NCBI RefSeq assembly: GCF_913063425.1
Contig: NZ_CAJXYK010000006.1
Coordinates: 1 to 64,000, forward strand
DNA length: 64,000 bases
DNA from: an uncultured Thiohalocapsa sp.
GTDB taxonomy: Bacteria > Pseudomonadota > Gammaproteobacteria > Chromatiales > Chromatiaceae
Direction: 5' to 3'
Positions within the stretch are counted from its first letter, which is position 1. The number at the start of each line of letters is the position of its first letter. This document shows positions 1-8,096 of this stretch, piece by piece. A program made the translations under genes and the position numbers. The notes below the pieces were generated by a model. The model saw only the letters and a program-made list of their open reading frames with translations. It did not search any database and was not told the origin of the DNA.

Positions 1-1
1 C

Positions 2-445
2 GTCAAGACGGCCATCTCTCTGTCCGACCCGAACATGGTCAAGTTCTTCAAAGACGGCCTGAAAGAGATGATCGGCGAGCGCGTGGACATGGTCTTCGCC
101 AACGAGGAAGAGGCCATGGGCATGGCCGAGGCCGACAACCTCGAGGACGCCGTCGCCTACATGAAGACCATCGCGCGCGAGTTCGCCATCACCCGCGGCC
201 CCAAGGGCGCGCTGGTGTGGGACGGCGCGCAGGCCATCGATATCGAGCCGGTGCCGGTCAAACCGGTTGACACGGTCGGGGCGGGTGATATGTTTGCTGG
301 GGCTTTCCTGTACGGCCTGACGCAGGGTTGGAGCCATCAGCGGGCCGGGAATCTGGCTTCGGCCGCTTCGGCGAAGCTGGTGACCAGTCTCGGACCGCGC
401 ATCTCCAAAGAAGAAACCCTGACAATACTCGCAGCAATGCGTTAA
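2..445 (+). CDS. PfkB-family sugar/nucleoside kinase (C-terminal part)
   Basis: The frame is open from the window edge, so the N-terminal substrate-binding half lies outside; 147 residues remain. The segment DTVGAGDMFAGAF is the PfkB signature 2: its GAGD loop holds the catalytic Asp and the anion hole used to transfer phosphate from ATP. The upstream strand ITRGPKGALVW fits the nucleotide-binding part of the ribokinase fold. Family members phosphorylate sugars or adenosine; the substrate cannot be assigned without the N-terminus, although adenosine-kinase-like members of proteobacteria look similar. The gene is followed by 107 bp of non-coding sequence. Confidence 0.9.
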   Translation, partial: VKTAISLSDPNMVKFFKDGLKEMIGERVDMVFANEEEAMGMAEADNLEDAVAYMKTIAREFAITRGPKGALVWDGAQAIDIEPVPVKPVDTVGAGDMFAGAFLYGLTQGWSHQRAGNLASAASAKLVTSLGPRISKEETLTILAAMR

Positions 446-552
446 CGGGACGCTCATGCGGCTGAGGGTACGTCCTGGCGTACATTCCGGCCCATCCGTC
501 TGGCACGACTGAATGCTTCAGTTACCATACTTGCGAACTGCTGGAGACACCC

Positions 553-1014
553 ATGCGAAATTTCGTACCCCACCTGGTTATCGCGGCGTCGGTAGCCGGG
601 GCATGGCCCGCAACCTCGATGGCGGAGGACTGCTCCGGAGACACCGATGTCCCCGGTTCCGTGCTTAGCGATACCCTCGTATGCGCTTACAAAGGCGACG
701 GGCTCACCAACCCAATGAACCGCTGGTCGGAAATGCACAATGCCGGCGGGGTGCTCGGCGAATGGGGGCGCGGGGCGGATGATCCTCAGGGCACATTTAC
801 GGCAAACATAGGCAGTTGGACGCCGACGGGGAACGCAATCGCCTACGATTATGGAGACTACGACTATACTTGGTATCTCTGCGGTCCCGACGCCAGCACC
901 CCGGCAGTTTTTTGCCGGACGAGCTGTAACAGCGGCGATGTGGTCGCCACGATCAAAACGCTGGTAGATCCCATTCCCGCCACCACCAGCTTGTCCAATC
1001 CCTGCAACTGGTAA
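553..1014 (+). CDS. Small secreted cysteine-containing protein, unknown function
   Basis: A 153-residue protein with a typical Sec signal peptide: Arg at position 2, hydrophobic stretch, and a probable cleavage after the Ala-rich segment ending SMAED. The mature part has seven Cys (EDCSGD, LVCAYK, YLCGPD, CRTSC, PCNW and neighbours), suggesting disulfides in the periplasm or outside the cell, and is rich in Asp, Gly, Tyr and Trp. GGAG lies about 8 bases before the ATG. I recognise no family. It is convergent with the gene fragment that follows and may be a stand-alone unit. Confidence 0.6.
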   Translation: MRNFVPHLVIAASVAGAWPATSMAEDCSGDTDVPGSVLSDTLVCAYKGDGLTNPMNRWSEMHNAGGVLGEWGRGADDPQGTFTANIGSWTPTGNAIAYDYGDYDYTWYLCGPDASTPAVFCRTSCNSGDVVATIKTLVDPIPATTSLSNPCNW

Positions 1015-1061
1015 TCCGGGATCCGGAAGGCAAACCACGAAGAGCATGAAGCTCGTGCATC

Positions 1062-1598
1062 TCACGAAGCCGTCGGGGCGACCGATTCGGCATCCTCATT
1101 GGCGACCAGGCGCCGTTTTTTACGGCGCCGTCGCTTGCCGTCCGCGCCACGCACCAACAGCGCAGCACTGAGCGCCCCCAAATAGAACAACATCGCCGTC
1201 CGCGGCGCATCCACGGTGCTGCCGAGCAGGCCCACGCTGAGGAAGCCGGCAAGCGCACCAGCGAAGGCGGCCGCTTCACGGCGCCCGGCCCGAATCGCCG
1301 GCACCAGCACGACCACGGCGGCAATGAGCAGCACGGCGGTGGCAAGCAGCCCCAACGCGCCTTGCGCAAAGTAGGTCTCGACGAACTGCTCGTGGATGTG
1401 CCAGGCGAGGTCTTGGTCGGTAAGAAAGAGCCAGCGCTCGGCACCAGCCTCGAATTCGCCGTTGTCGACCAGCTCGCGGCCCTCCGGTGTCTTGAGACTA
1501 AGGGCATCCACATCGACCCGACCCTCGCCCGAGTTGTAGAGCGACAGCTTCACAGGACCGTGGGGCCAGCGCCCGCCGCGGCCCACTTGATCGCTTTA
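1062..1598 (-). pseudogene. 5'-truncated duplicate of the VanZ/O-antigen-ligase gene
   Basis: The product of this frame matches the last ~170 residues of the large protein encoded at 1872-5408, with about 85% identity by eye over ~150 residues (for example both contain DQDLAWHIHEQFVETYFAQG and LLGSTVDAPRTAMLFYLGAL). Similarity begins abruptly near 1598, at codons for S-D-Q-V-G-R, and nothing like the other ~1000 residues is found upstream, where repeat sequence begins instead. No membrane ligase core or VanZ region is present, so the fragment should not function as a ligase. A GTG at 1584-1586 could start a 174-residue peptide with two membrane helices, but translation is doubtful. I read it as a relic of a tandem duplication. 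Confidence 0.8.
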
Positions 1599-1677
1599 TC
1601 TCGCGCAGAGACGCAAAGTCGCAGAGAAGAAGAGAAGCACAGTTGGAGCATCGAGCAACGCTCTTTCTTCCTTCACT

Positions 1678-1702
1678 GGTGCCGAGGCTCTGCCTCGGCA
1701 CC
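1678..1702. repeat. Perfect 11-bp hairpin repeat
   Basis: GGTGCCGAGGC and its complement flank a TCT loop. It lies in a 273-bp repeat island (1599-1871) between the large membrane gene and its duplicate fragment. No T-run follows on either strand, so it is more like a dispersed REP-type hairpin than a terminator. The flank at about 1607-1640 (GCGCAGAGACGCAAAG-like, purine-rich) also looks like a short interspersed repeat. Confidence 0.7.
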
Positions 1703-1709
1703 TGCGAAC

Positions 1710-1724
1710 GGCGGCTCAGCCGCC
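1710..1724. repeat. Second hairpin (GGCGGC-TCA-GCCGCC)
   Basis: A perfect 6-bp stem with a 3-base loop, eight bases after the 11-bp hairpin and in the same repeat island. The two adjacent short hairpins resemble REP-type doublets. Confidence 0.5.
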
Positions 1725-1870
1725 AGCGACGCAAGCTCACGACTTCCACCAAAGTCCACGACTGGACAATGGGTGCGGACAGGCTCGGCGTAACGCGCCT
1801 CCGGGATTGCTCACAACTCCGACCACCTTGGCCACTACCTGCGCAGTCCGGCCATCCCGGCCCGGGCATA

Positions 1871-1900
1871 ATCAGGGCTGGAAGCCCTGACGACGCAGGG
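1871..1900. repeat. Dispersed repeat, exact inverse copy at 40448-40477
   Basis: These 30 bases are identical to the reverse complement of 40448-40477, 38.5 kb away. The element contains the hairpin TCAGGGCT-GGA-AGCCCTGA. Weaker similarity continues leftwards (GGCCATCC-GGCC segment around 1850-1862). The element overlaps the 3' end of the large VanZ/ligase gene and supplies its last codons (R-R-Q-G-F-Q-P) and TGA stop. Confidence 0.85.
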
Positions 1901-4900
1901 CGGTCGTCTCGCCATCCCCGCCTTGTCCCACACGCCGCCGTTTCCGCCGCCGCTTGTCGGCCCCCCGCACCAGCAGCGCCGCACAGAGCGCCCCCAGGTA
2001 GAACAGCATCGCTGTCCGCGGTGCATCCACGGTACTGCCGAGCAGCCCGACGCTGACGAACCCCGCTAAAGCACCGGCAAAGGCAACGGCTTCATGGCGT
2101 CCGGCGCGCATCGCCGGCACCAGCACCGACGCCGCGGCGATCAGCAGCACCGCCATCGCCATCAACCCCAGCAGCCCCTGCGCGAAATAGGTCTCGACGA
2201 ACTGCTCATGGATGTGCCAGGCGAGGTCCTGGTCGGTGACGAAGAGCCAGCGCGCGGCCCGCGCCTCGAAGCCGCCGTTGGCGATCAGCTCGCGGCCGTC
2301 CGGTGATTTGAGACTCACATCGTCCACATCGATCAGTCCCTGGCCCGAGTTGTAGAGCGACAGCTTCACCGGCCCATGCGGCCAGCGCCCGCCCCGACCC
2401 ACTTGGTTGCTCTGAATGGTCATCGTCAGGGTCTGCCACCGCCCAGGCTGCTCCGGTGTCAGCCGGGGCCAGACGCAGGTGAAGGAGTACAACAAGGCCT
2501 TCTCGCACACCGGCGCGCTCAGCTCGCCGCGGTCCGTCTCGGCACGCAGCCGAACGGTCAACCGGTAATTGGCCCCTGCGCGCACCGGCACGCGCTGATC
2601 CAGGTACACCGCCTCGCCCTTGCCGAGGCGCACAAAGGCATTACCGCCCTCCTCCAGCACCTCGTAAGTGCCGGCGGGGGTGCGCGGACGCGGCGAGAAC
2701 AGATACAGCGCCGGATAGCGGCCGAAGCCTTCACCGAAGAACAGGGTCTTCAGGCCGTCATCCATGAGACCGACGGCATGTCGCCAATGGGCCAGCCGCG
2801 TGTCGAGATCGGCGCGGACTTGGGCCAGCCGCTCGCCGGCAAAGCCCGTCGTCAGCACCGGCACGGCGGCGATGCCCACCAAGGCGAGCAGGCCCAACAG
2901 CACCAGCCATTGGACGCGGGGCAATCGCGCTCTGCCGAGCAATACTCCAAGCATGACCACCGCGGCGCCCACCGCAAAGGCGCCGTAGCCCGCACGCGAG
3001 AAGGTCACCAACATGGCATAGGCCGTGACCGGCACCAACAGGGCGCCGACCACCTGCTGCCACCGCTGCCGCGCCAACAGCATCCACACCAGCAGCATCG
3101 GGAACACGAAGGCCAGATAGGCTTCGATGTAGGCACCACCGTCGTGCATGCTGGCGAAAGGACCGGTGACCCGGAACACGTCTGTCAAATCGAAGGCGCC
3201 GACGTGCACCAGGCGCTCGTACAGCACGTTTGCACACACCAGCGCCAGTCCGACCACTGCACCAGGCAATACCAGCCGCGCCGCCACTGTGGAGCCCAGC
3301 AGCCGCCGCAGCCGGCGCAGCAGGGGCACCGCCAGCAGCGCCCAGAGCAGGCCCTTGCCCTCGTGCCAGGGCGCAAGCGGCGGGTGTGACGACGCACTTT
3401 GCACGCCGCCGCCCGCCGCGGGCGCAAGCCCGATGCCCATGGAGACGAGCCAGCTCACCCACAACAACAGCAAGCCCAGCGCAAGCCAGGCATTGGGCAA
3501 GCGGGCCGGCTTGATACCCGAGAGCCGGAAACCCGCCACCGCCAGCCCCACCAGCACGAAGAGATCAAAGGCGTTCAGCAGCACCCGCCCGCTAAAAGGC
3601 GTGAGATCCAGCACCGGCAGCGCCGCCGGCACCACGGCGAGCCAAAGCCATGGCCAACGCCAGAGCAAGGCGCCAAAGGCGATGAGCGCCAGGGCGAGCC
3701 AGACCTGCCACAGGGGATAGAACACCAGCCCGGCCACCGCTACGGCGCCAGCGCCGAGTGCGTACAGATAGCCGAGCACCGTCGGCTCCGGTAGTGCCTG
3801 ATGCGGTAGCGCTATGTCAGCGAAGCCCTGTGCGCCGATGCGTCGCGTTCCCGCGGGCGACCGCATGCCGGCCGTCGACCCCGGTGCCGCGGCAGGCGGC
3901 GGCGATGCCGACGTGGATGTCACCGTGACGGCGCCAGCAGCCGGTTCTGGACTGGGCCCCCGCATAGCGCCCGCAAGCCCATGTGGCGTCGCTGCGGCGG
4001 GCGCTGGCGCAGGGGACCATGACGGCACTGCCCGCGCAGCTCGGCGGCCAGCGTCGGGAGCCGATTGCACCAGCACCCGCGCAAACCAAGCCGTGAGCGC
4101 CTGGGCAAGCCAGGCCCCTGCCGGTGCAATGAGCACATTGGTTGGGTCCGGACGCGCACCCGGCGCGAACAGCTTGCCCGCTTCCACCACCATCGCCAGC
4201 GCAGCTGCAATGACAGGTGCCGTCCAGACCGCCACAGGCCGCCGCCGTGGCCCCTCACCCCAGGCCCAGACCGCCACCCCAACCGGCATGTAGAACGCGA
4301 GCTGCGAGAGCAGGCTGGTCATTGCTACCGGCTCGGAGGTCCAGTAGTGATAGTAGAAGGGGACCCAGCCCAGCTCGCCGAGCCGCGCCATCGCTTGGGA
4401 TACGGGCAGCCAGGGCCCGCTCCACCAGCCGGACAGCGCCGTCAGCGCAGCGAGGTAAGGGACCGCGAGCCAGGGCAGCGCCCGCCGCAGCAGCCAGGCC
4501 GCCGCAGCTGTATCCAGCCGGGTCGTCAACAGCCGCGCGACGAAGGCGCCGAGCAGCATCCCCGCGCCGCGCAGCAGGACGGACAGTCCCTGGGCCTTGC
4601 CGGACACCAGCAGCAGTTGCAGCAGCTCCAGCACGAGGCCGGCCCCGAGTCCAAGCAATAGGAACCGGACCCAGGGCCAACGCGGGTACAGCAATGCCAG
4701 CAGCAGGCCCGCCGGGGCAACGGCCAGCACCTCCGCCAGAGAAAATGCGAGGCAGCGCAGCCAATTGCCGCAGCGGCCGAGGAGCCAGGCATGATTGCCG
4801 CTCGCCAGGCGCTCTGCCAGCTCGTCGCCGGACACCACGAAGTCGAACGGGAACAGCGACAGCAGGCCATACGCCAGCGCGAAGAGCACCAGCGCCGCCA

Positions 4901-5408
4901 CCACTGACGCACGACCCCCGCGCGCCAGAGCCAGTCCAAGGCGCACCACCCGCCAGCGGCCGAAGAGCCAGACGCTGACGCCGATGGCGGCACCGATGGT
5001 CTCCGCCAGCAGGTCGTTCAGCGACACCGTGCGGGGTGCGAAGAAGATCTGGGTGAACTCGACGGCGACCGCGACGGCCACGCAGACGGCGAAGACGCCA
5101 AGCGCGCCCAGCAGTGCCGCCAAGCCGTAGGCCCGCAGCCCGAACAGCGCCGCACAGCCGAGGAAGCCGAGCGGCACATAGAGCACGATGTTGGCGACCC
5201 AGTCCGCCCGGGAGGCGGCGCCCAGTTCGAGGAAGCGGATGTTCGCGAAGCGGGTCAGGGCTTCATCGAAGGGGACGGCCCGCCACTCCAGCGGCACCAG
5301 GCTGCCGTAGATGACAAACGTCAGATAGAGCAGGCAAAGCAGCCACCAGCGCGGCTCGCGAAACTGCTCGAACAACGGCTGCGGTGCGCGCCCACTCATC
5401 GTCTTCAC
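1872..5408 (-). CDS. VanZ / O-antigen-ligase (Wzy_C-like) fusion membrane protein
   Basis: A 1178-residue polytopic membrane protein. Residues ~20-150 form a VanZ-like domain (conserved WVANIVLYVPLGF and a VEFTQIF helix). A second VanZ-like unit lies at ~330-450, ending in EAGKLFAPGARPDPTN. After a Pro/Ala-rich linker (~460-530), residues ~545-1150 resemble O-antigen ligase/polymerases, with the typical VTFSRAGYGAF segment. A soluble, beta-rich insert at about 925-1070 (LTVRLRAETD, VKLSLYNSG) looks like a carbohydrate-binding jelly roll inside the periplasmic loop. The likely role is joining or polymerising surface glycans, but no substrate is indicated. Start is GTG at 5408 with an ATG three codons later. 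The C-terminus is encoded by a dispersed repeat, and a truncated duplicate lies downstream. Confidence 0.8.
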   Translation of the reverse strand: MKTMSGRAPQPLFEQFREPRWWLLCLLYLTFVIYGSLVPLEWRAVPFDEALTRFANIRFLELGAASRADWVANIVLYVPLGFLGCAALFGLRAYGLAALLGALGVFAVCVAVAVAVEFTQIFFAPRTVSLNDLLAETIGAAIGVSVWLFGRWRVVRLGLALARGGRASVVAALVLFALAYGLLSLFPFDFVVSGDELAERLASGNHAWLLGRCGNWLRCLAFSLAEVLAVAPAGLLLALLYPRWPWVRFLLLGLGAGLVLELLQLLLVSGKAQGLSVLLRGAGMLLGAFVARLLTTRLDTAAAAWLLRRALPWLAVPYLAALTALSGWWSGPWLPVSQAMARLGELGWVPFYYHYWTSEPVAMTSLLSQLAFYMPVGVAVWAWGEGPRRRPVAVWTAPVIAAALAMVVEAGKLFAPGARPDPTNVLIAPAGAWLAQALTAWFARVLVQSAPDAGRRAARAVPSWSPAPAPAAATPHGLAGAMRGPSPEPAAGAVTVTSTSASPPPAAAPGSTAGMRSPAGTRRIGAQGFADIALPHQALPEPTVLGYLYALGAGAVAVAGLVFYPLWQVWLALALIAFGALLWRWPWLWLAVVPAALPVLDLTPFSGRVLLNAFDLFVLVGLAVAGFRLSGIKPARLPNAWLALGLLLLWVSWLVSMGIGLAPAAGGGVQSASSHPPLAPWHEGKGLLWALLAVPLLRRLRRLLGSTVAARLVLPGAVVGLALVCANVLYERLVHVGAFDLTDVFRVTGPFASMHDGGAYIEAYLAFVFPMLLVWMLLARQRWQQVVGALLVPVTAYAMLVTFSRAGYGAFAVGAAVVMLGVLLGRARLPRVQWLVLLGLLALVGIAAVPVLTTGFAGERLAQVRADLDTRLAHWRHAVGLMDDGLKTLFFGEGFGRYPALYLFSPRPRTPAGTYEVLEEGGNAFVRLGKGEAVYLDQRVPVRAGANYRLTVRLRAETDRGELSAPVCEKALLYSFTCVWPRLTPEQPGRWQTLTMTIQSNQVGRGGRWPHGPVKLSLYNSGQGLIDVDDVSLKSPDGRELIANGGFEARAARWLFVTDQDLAWHIHEQFVETYFAQGLLGLMAMAVLLIAAASVLVPAMRAGRHEAVAFAGALAGFVSVGLLGSTVDAPRTAMLFYLGALCAALLVRGADKRRRKRRRVGQGGDGETTALRRQGFQP

Positions 5409-5556
5409 GCCATCGGGATGCGACCATCATGCCCGCACCGAAGGCCTGCACCGGCACACCCAGGTGCCGGCTGTCCCATGGGTCGAGCTGCCGCGGCGAC
5501 GGCGGAGCCACGCACCCCGGGGCGCGACGCCATGCCCGGGGACAAGGCGCCCGACA

Positions 5557-6597
5557 TCAAGGCCCGCGACGTGGGCTCGGCTCCGCCGGCGCATCGTCCG
5601 GCACGGTGCCCAGCGGCGCCGCGGCAGGCCTGCGTGCGAACCGCCGCGTTGCGTAGGCCGCCCACACGGGATACTGGGCGAAGGTCAGCAGCAGCATGAC
5701 CGCAAGGTAAACCAGGGTGTAGCGCCCGAAGAGCATGAACCCGCCCTGCACATACTCCGTCCGGCTGCCACTCAGCAGGAACTCCAGGGCCGACAGGTTC
5801 GAGCGGGCACTGGCGACCGCCGGCTCGGTGGCCAGAAACACCGCACCGTAGGTGACGAGCAGTAGGAGCACCTGCGCAAAGACAGCGGCGGCGGTGCCCG
5901 TGAACACGCCCGAGAGCCGCTCCGCCAGCAGCGACGCTCCGAAGGCCATCAGCAGCATCCAAAGCGCAATAGCAACCCAGGACAGAGGGTTCGCCTCCCC
6001 GCGCAACAGCAGGGTGACGTTGTCCGTCGCCGCAAGGGCGATCACGATCCAATAGCCGAAAGCGAGCGACAGCACCGAATAGAACACCCACCAAAGGACG
6101 CGCAGCGGCTCATAGGAGCGGGTGATGGCGTAGAGCATGGCGGTGCCGCCGGCGATGGCCATCGAGAACACCAGAAACAAGGCCGTGAAGCGAACAAGGC
6201 GCTCCAGCTCCGCCGGCAGCGGCCATACGGGCATTCCCACCAGGTCATGCACACTTGCAATGGGCGTGGCGAACCGGAAGATCAGGAAAATCAACACCGC
6301 ATGGGCGAGCATCGCCAAAGGAAACAGCCAAGCCCAGATATTGGGCTGACGGATCAGCTGCAGCCCGAAAAGCGCCGGCGGTCCCAGCGCCAACAGCACC
6401 ATCACTGCAAACAATAGGGCCTGGCCGGGCGTCGGCGACGCACCGAAGAGCTCGCGCACGTGATAGGGCACGCCGGGCGTCACCGCCACGGCATACAGCA
6501 GCACCGCAGCCAGCAGCACAATCGCCAGCACGCGCACCCCCAGAAAGGCGAGCGCCTGGCGCCGCTCCGCTTTGCTGAACGCCTGAAGATAGTTCAT
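5557..6597 (-). CDS. Polytopic membrane protein, unknown function
   Basis: 346 residues with about nine predicted membrane helices and a short basic, Pro-rich C-terminus. The start is taken as the ATG at 6597 (MNYLQAF), 37 bases after the nuoN stop; longer frames upstream read through nuoN and have an implausible Cys/Arg/Pro-rich composition. No catalytic motif or family is recognised. It lies between nuoN and the VanZ/ligase-like gene, all in one direction, so it could be co-transcribed with either. A membrane partner of the ligase-like protein is possible but is inference only. Confidence 0.65.
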   Translation of the reverse strand: MNYLQAFSKAERRQALAFLGVRVLAIVLLAAVLLYAVAVTPGVPYHVRELFGASPTPGQALLFAVMVLLALGPPALFGLQLIRQPNIWAWLFPLAMLAHAVLIFLIFRFATPIASVHDLVGMPVWPLPAELERLVRFTALFLVFSMAIAGGTAMLYAITRSYEPLRVLWWVFYSVLSLAFGYWIVIALAATDNVTLLLRGEANPLSWVAIALWMLLMAFGASLLAERLSGVFTGTAAAVFAQVLLLLVTYGAVFLATEPAVASARSNLSALEFLLSGSRTEYVQGGFMLFGRYTLVYLAVMLLLTFAQYPVWAAYATRRFARRPAAAPLGTVPDDAPAEPSPRRGP

Positions 6598-6634
6598 GTA
6601 TGCTCGTGCGGATTTGTTCCCGTCTGGCCTTGCC

Positions 6635-8083
6635 TCAGCCCCCGAAGGCCGCCTCGCACAGGGACAGCAGCGCGGCCGGGAACATGCCGAGTACGAGCAT
6701 GGACAGGCCATTCACGCTGACCGCGATGCGCGCGTCCCGGGTCGCGTCCACGGGCGCGTCCAACTCCGGCTTGTCGAAGTAGATCATCTTGATCACGCGC
6801 AGGTAGTAAAAGGCACCGACGATGGAGAACGCCACCGCCACGATGGCGAGCCACACCAGCCCGATGTCGATGATCGCCTCCAGCACCAGCAACTTTGCCA
6901 TGAAGCCCACCAGCGGTGGCACCCCTGCCATCGAGAACATCACCAGGGCCATCATGGCTGCGAGCCAGGGATCACGCTCGCCGAGACCCTTGAGATCGTC
7001 CAGGTTCTCCGCCTCGAAGCCCTGATGCGAGATCATCACCAGCACGCCGAAGGCGCCTGCCGACATCAGCGCATAGACCACGGCATAGAACATCGCCGCC
7101 GCGTAGCCGCCCGGAGTGGCGGCGAGCAAACCAAGGAAGATGAAGCCCACGTGCGAGATGGTTGAATACCCCAGCATGCGCTTGATGTTGACTTGCGCGA
7201 TGGCGACCACGTTGCCGATGGCCAGGGACAGCACAGACAAGATCACCAGGATCTCCGACCACTCACTCGCGAGTCCCGGCAGCCCGTCCACCAGGATACG
7301 AACCGCCATGGCAAAGGCCGCCACCTTGGGAGCGCTTGAGAGGAACAGCGCCACCGGCGCAGGCGCGCCCTGATAGACATCCGGTATCCACATATGGAAA
7401 GGGACTGCACCGAATTTGAAGGCGATGCCGATGATCATGAACACCAGACCGAACACCAGGATGCGGTTTTCCATGCCCTCGGTGGCCACGGCCTGGGCCA
7501 CCTCCGCAAAGCCGAGCGCACCCGTGGCGCCATAGATCATGGAGATGCCGTACAGCAGCATGCCGGAGCCGAGCGCCCCGAGCACGAAATACTTCATTGC
7601 CGCCTCGGCGCCCGTGCTGGAGTCACGGTTGAAGGCCACCAGCGCATAAAGACAGAGTGCCAGCAGCTCCAGGCCCAGGTAGAGCACCAGGAAGTCATTG
7701 GCCGAGATCATGATGAGGATGCCGAGCAGTGCGAACAGCACCAGCACATGGAACTCCCCCACCCACATGTTCCGCTCGCGCATGTAGCGGGCCGAATAGG
7801 CGAAGGCCAGCAGCGTCACCACCAGCACGGCGCCCTTGAGCAGATCGCTCATGGGGTCCCGCACGAAGGCATCGCCGAAGGCATAGGCCGGCGTCGGTCC
7901 CCAGGCCAGCCCGACGATGCCCACCGTGGCGATGGCGGCCAGGAGCCCGCCAAAGCTGATGAGCTGGTTGATGTCCTTGCGCTCGTCCGGCAGGTAGAGG
8001 TCCGCCAACAGCACCACCGAGGCGGTGACCAGGACCACCAGCTCCGGCAGAATCGTGAAGAGATCGATGGCTTGGAAGTTCAT
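6635..8083 (-). CDS. nuoN: NADH-quinone oxidoreductase subunit N
   Basis: 482 residues, an antiporter-like proton-pumping subunit of the complex I membrane arm, as long as E. coli NuoN. The sequence has about 14 hydrophobic helices, with the conserved Mrp-antiporter core (KYFVLGALGSGMLLYGISMIYG; KFGAVPFHMWIPDVYQGAP; KRMLGYSTISHVGF) in the expected order, including the lysines of the proton channel. It is the last gene of the nuoA-N operon, 13 bases after nuoM. Confidence 0.97.
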   Translation of the reverse strand: MNFQAIDLFTILPELVVLVTASVVLLADLYLPDERKDINQLISFGGLLAAIATVGIVGLAWGPTPAYAFGDAFVRDPMSDLLKGAVLVVTLLAFAYSARYMRERNMWVGEFHVLVLFALLGILIMISANDFLVLYLGLELLALCLYALVAFNRDSSTGAEAAMKYFVLGALGSGMLLYGISMIYGATGALGFAEVAQAVATEGMENRILVFGLVFMIIGIAFKFGAVPFHMWIPDVYQGAPAPVALFLSSAPKVAAFAMAVRILVDGLPGLASEWSEILVILSVLSLAIGNVVAIAQVNIKRMLGYSTISHVGFIFLGLLAATPGGYAAAMFYAVVYALMSAGAFGVLVMISHQGFEAENLDDLKGLGERDPWLAAMMALVMFSMAGVPPLVGFMAKLLVLEAIIDIGLVWLAIVAVAFSIVGAFYYLRVIKMIYFDKPELDAPVDATRDARIAVSVNGLSMLVLGMFPAALLSLCEAAFGG

Positions 8084-8096
8084 CGGCGGATTCCTG

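Noticed and set aside
501-516. Sigma54-type -24/-12 promoter before the secreted protein gene
   Set aside because: TGGCACG and TGC are present, but the GG-to-GC spacing is one base too long for the strictly spaced sigma54 consensus.
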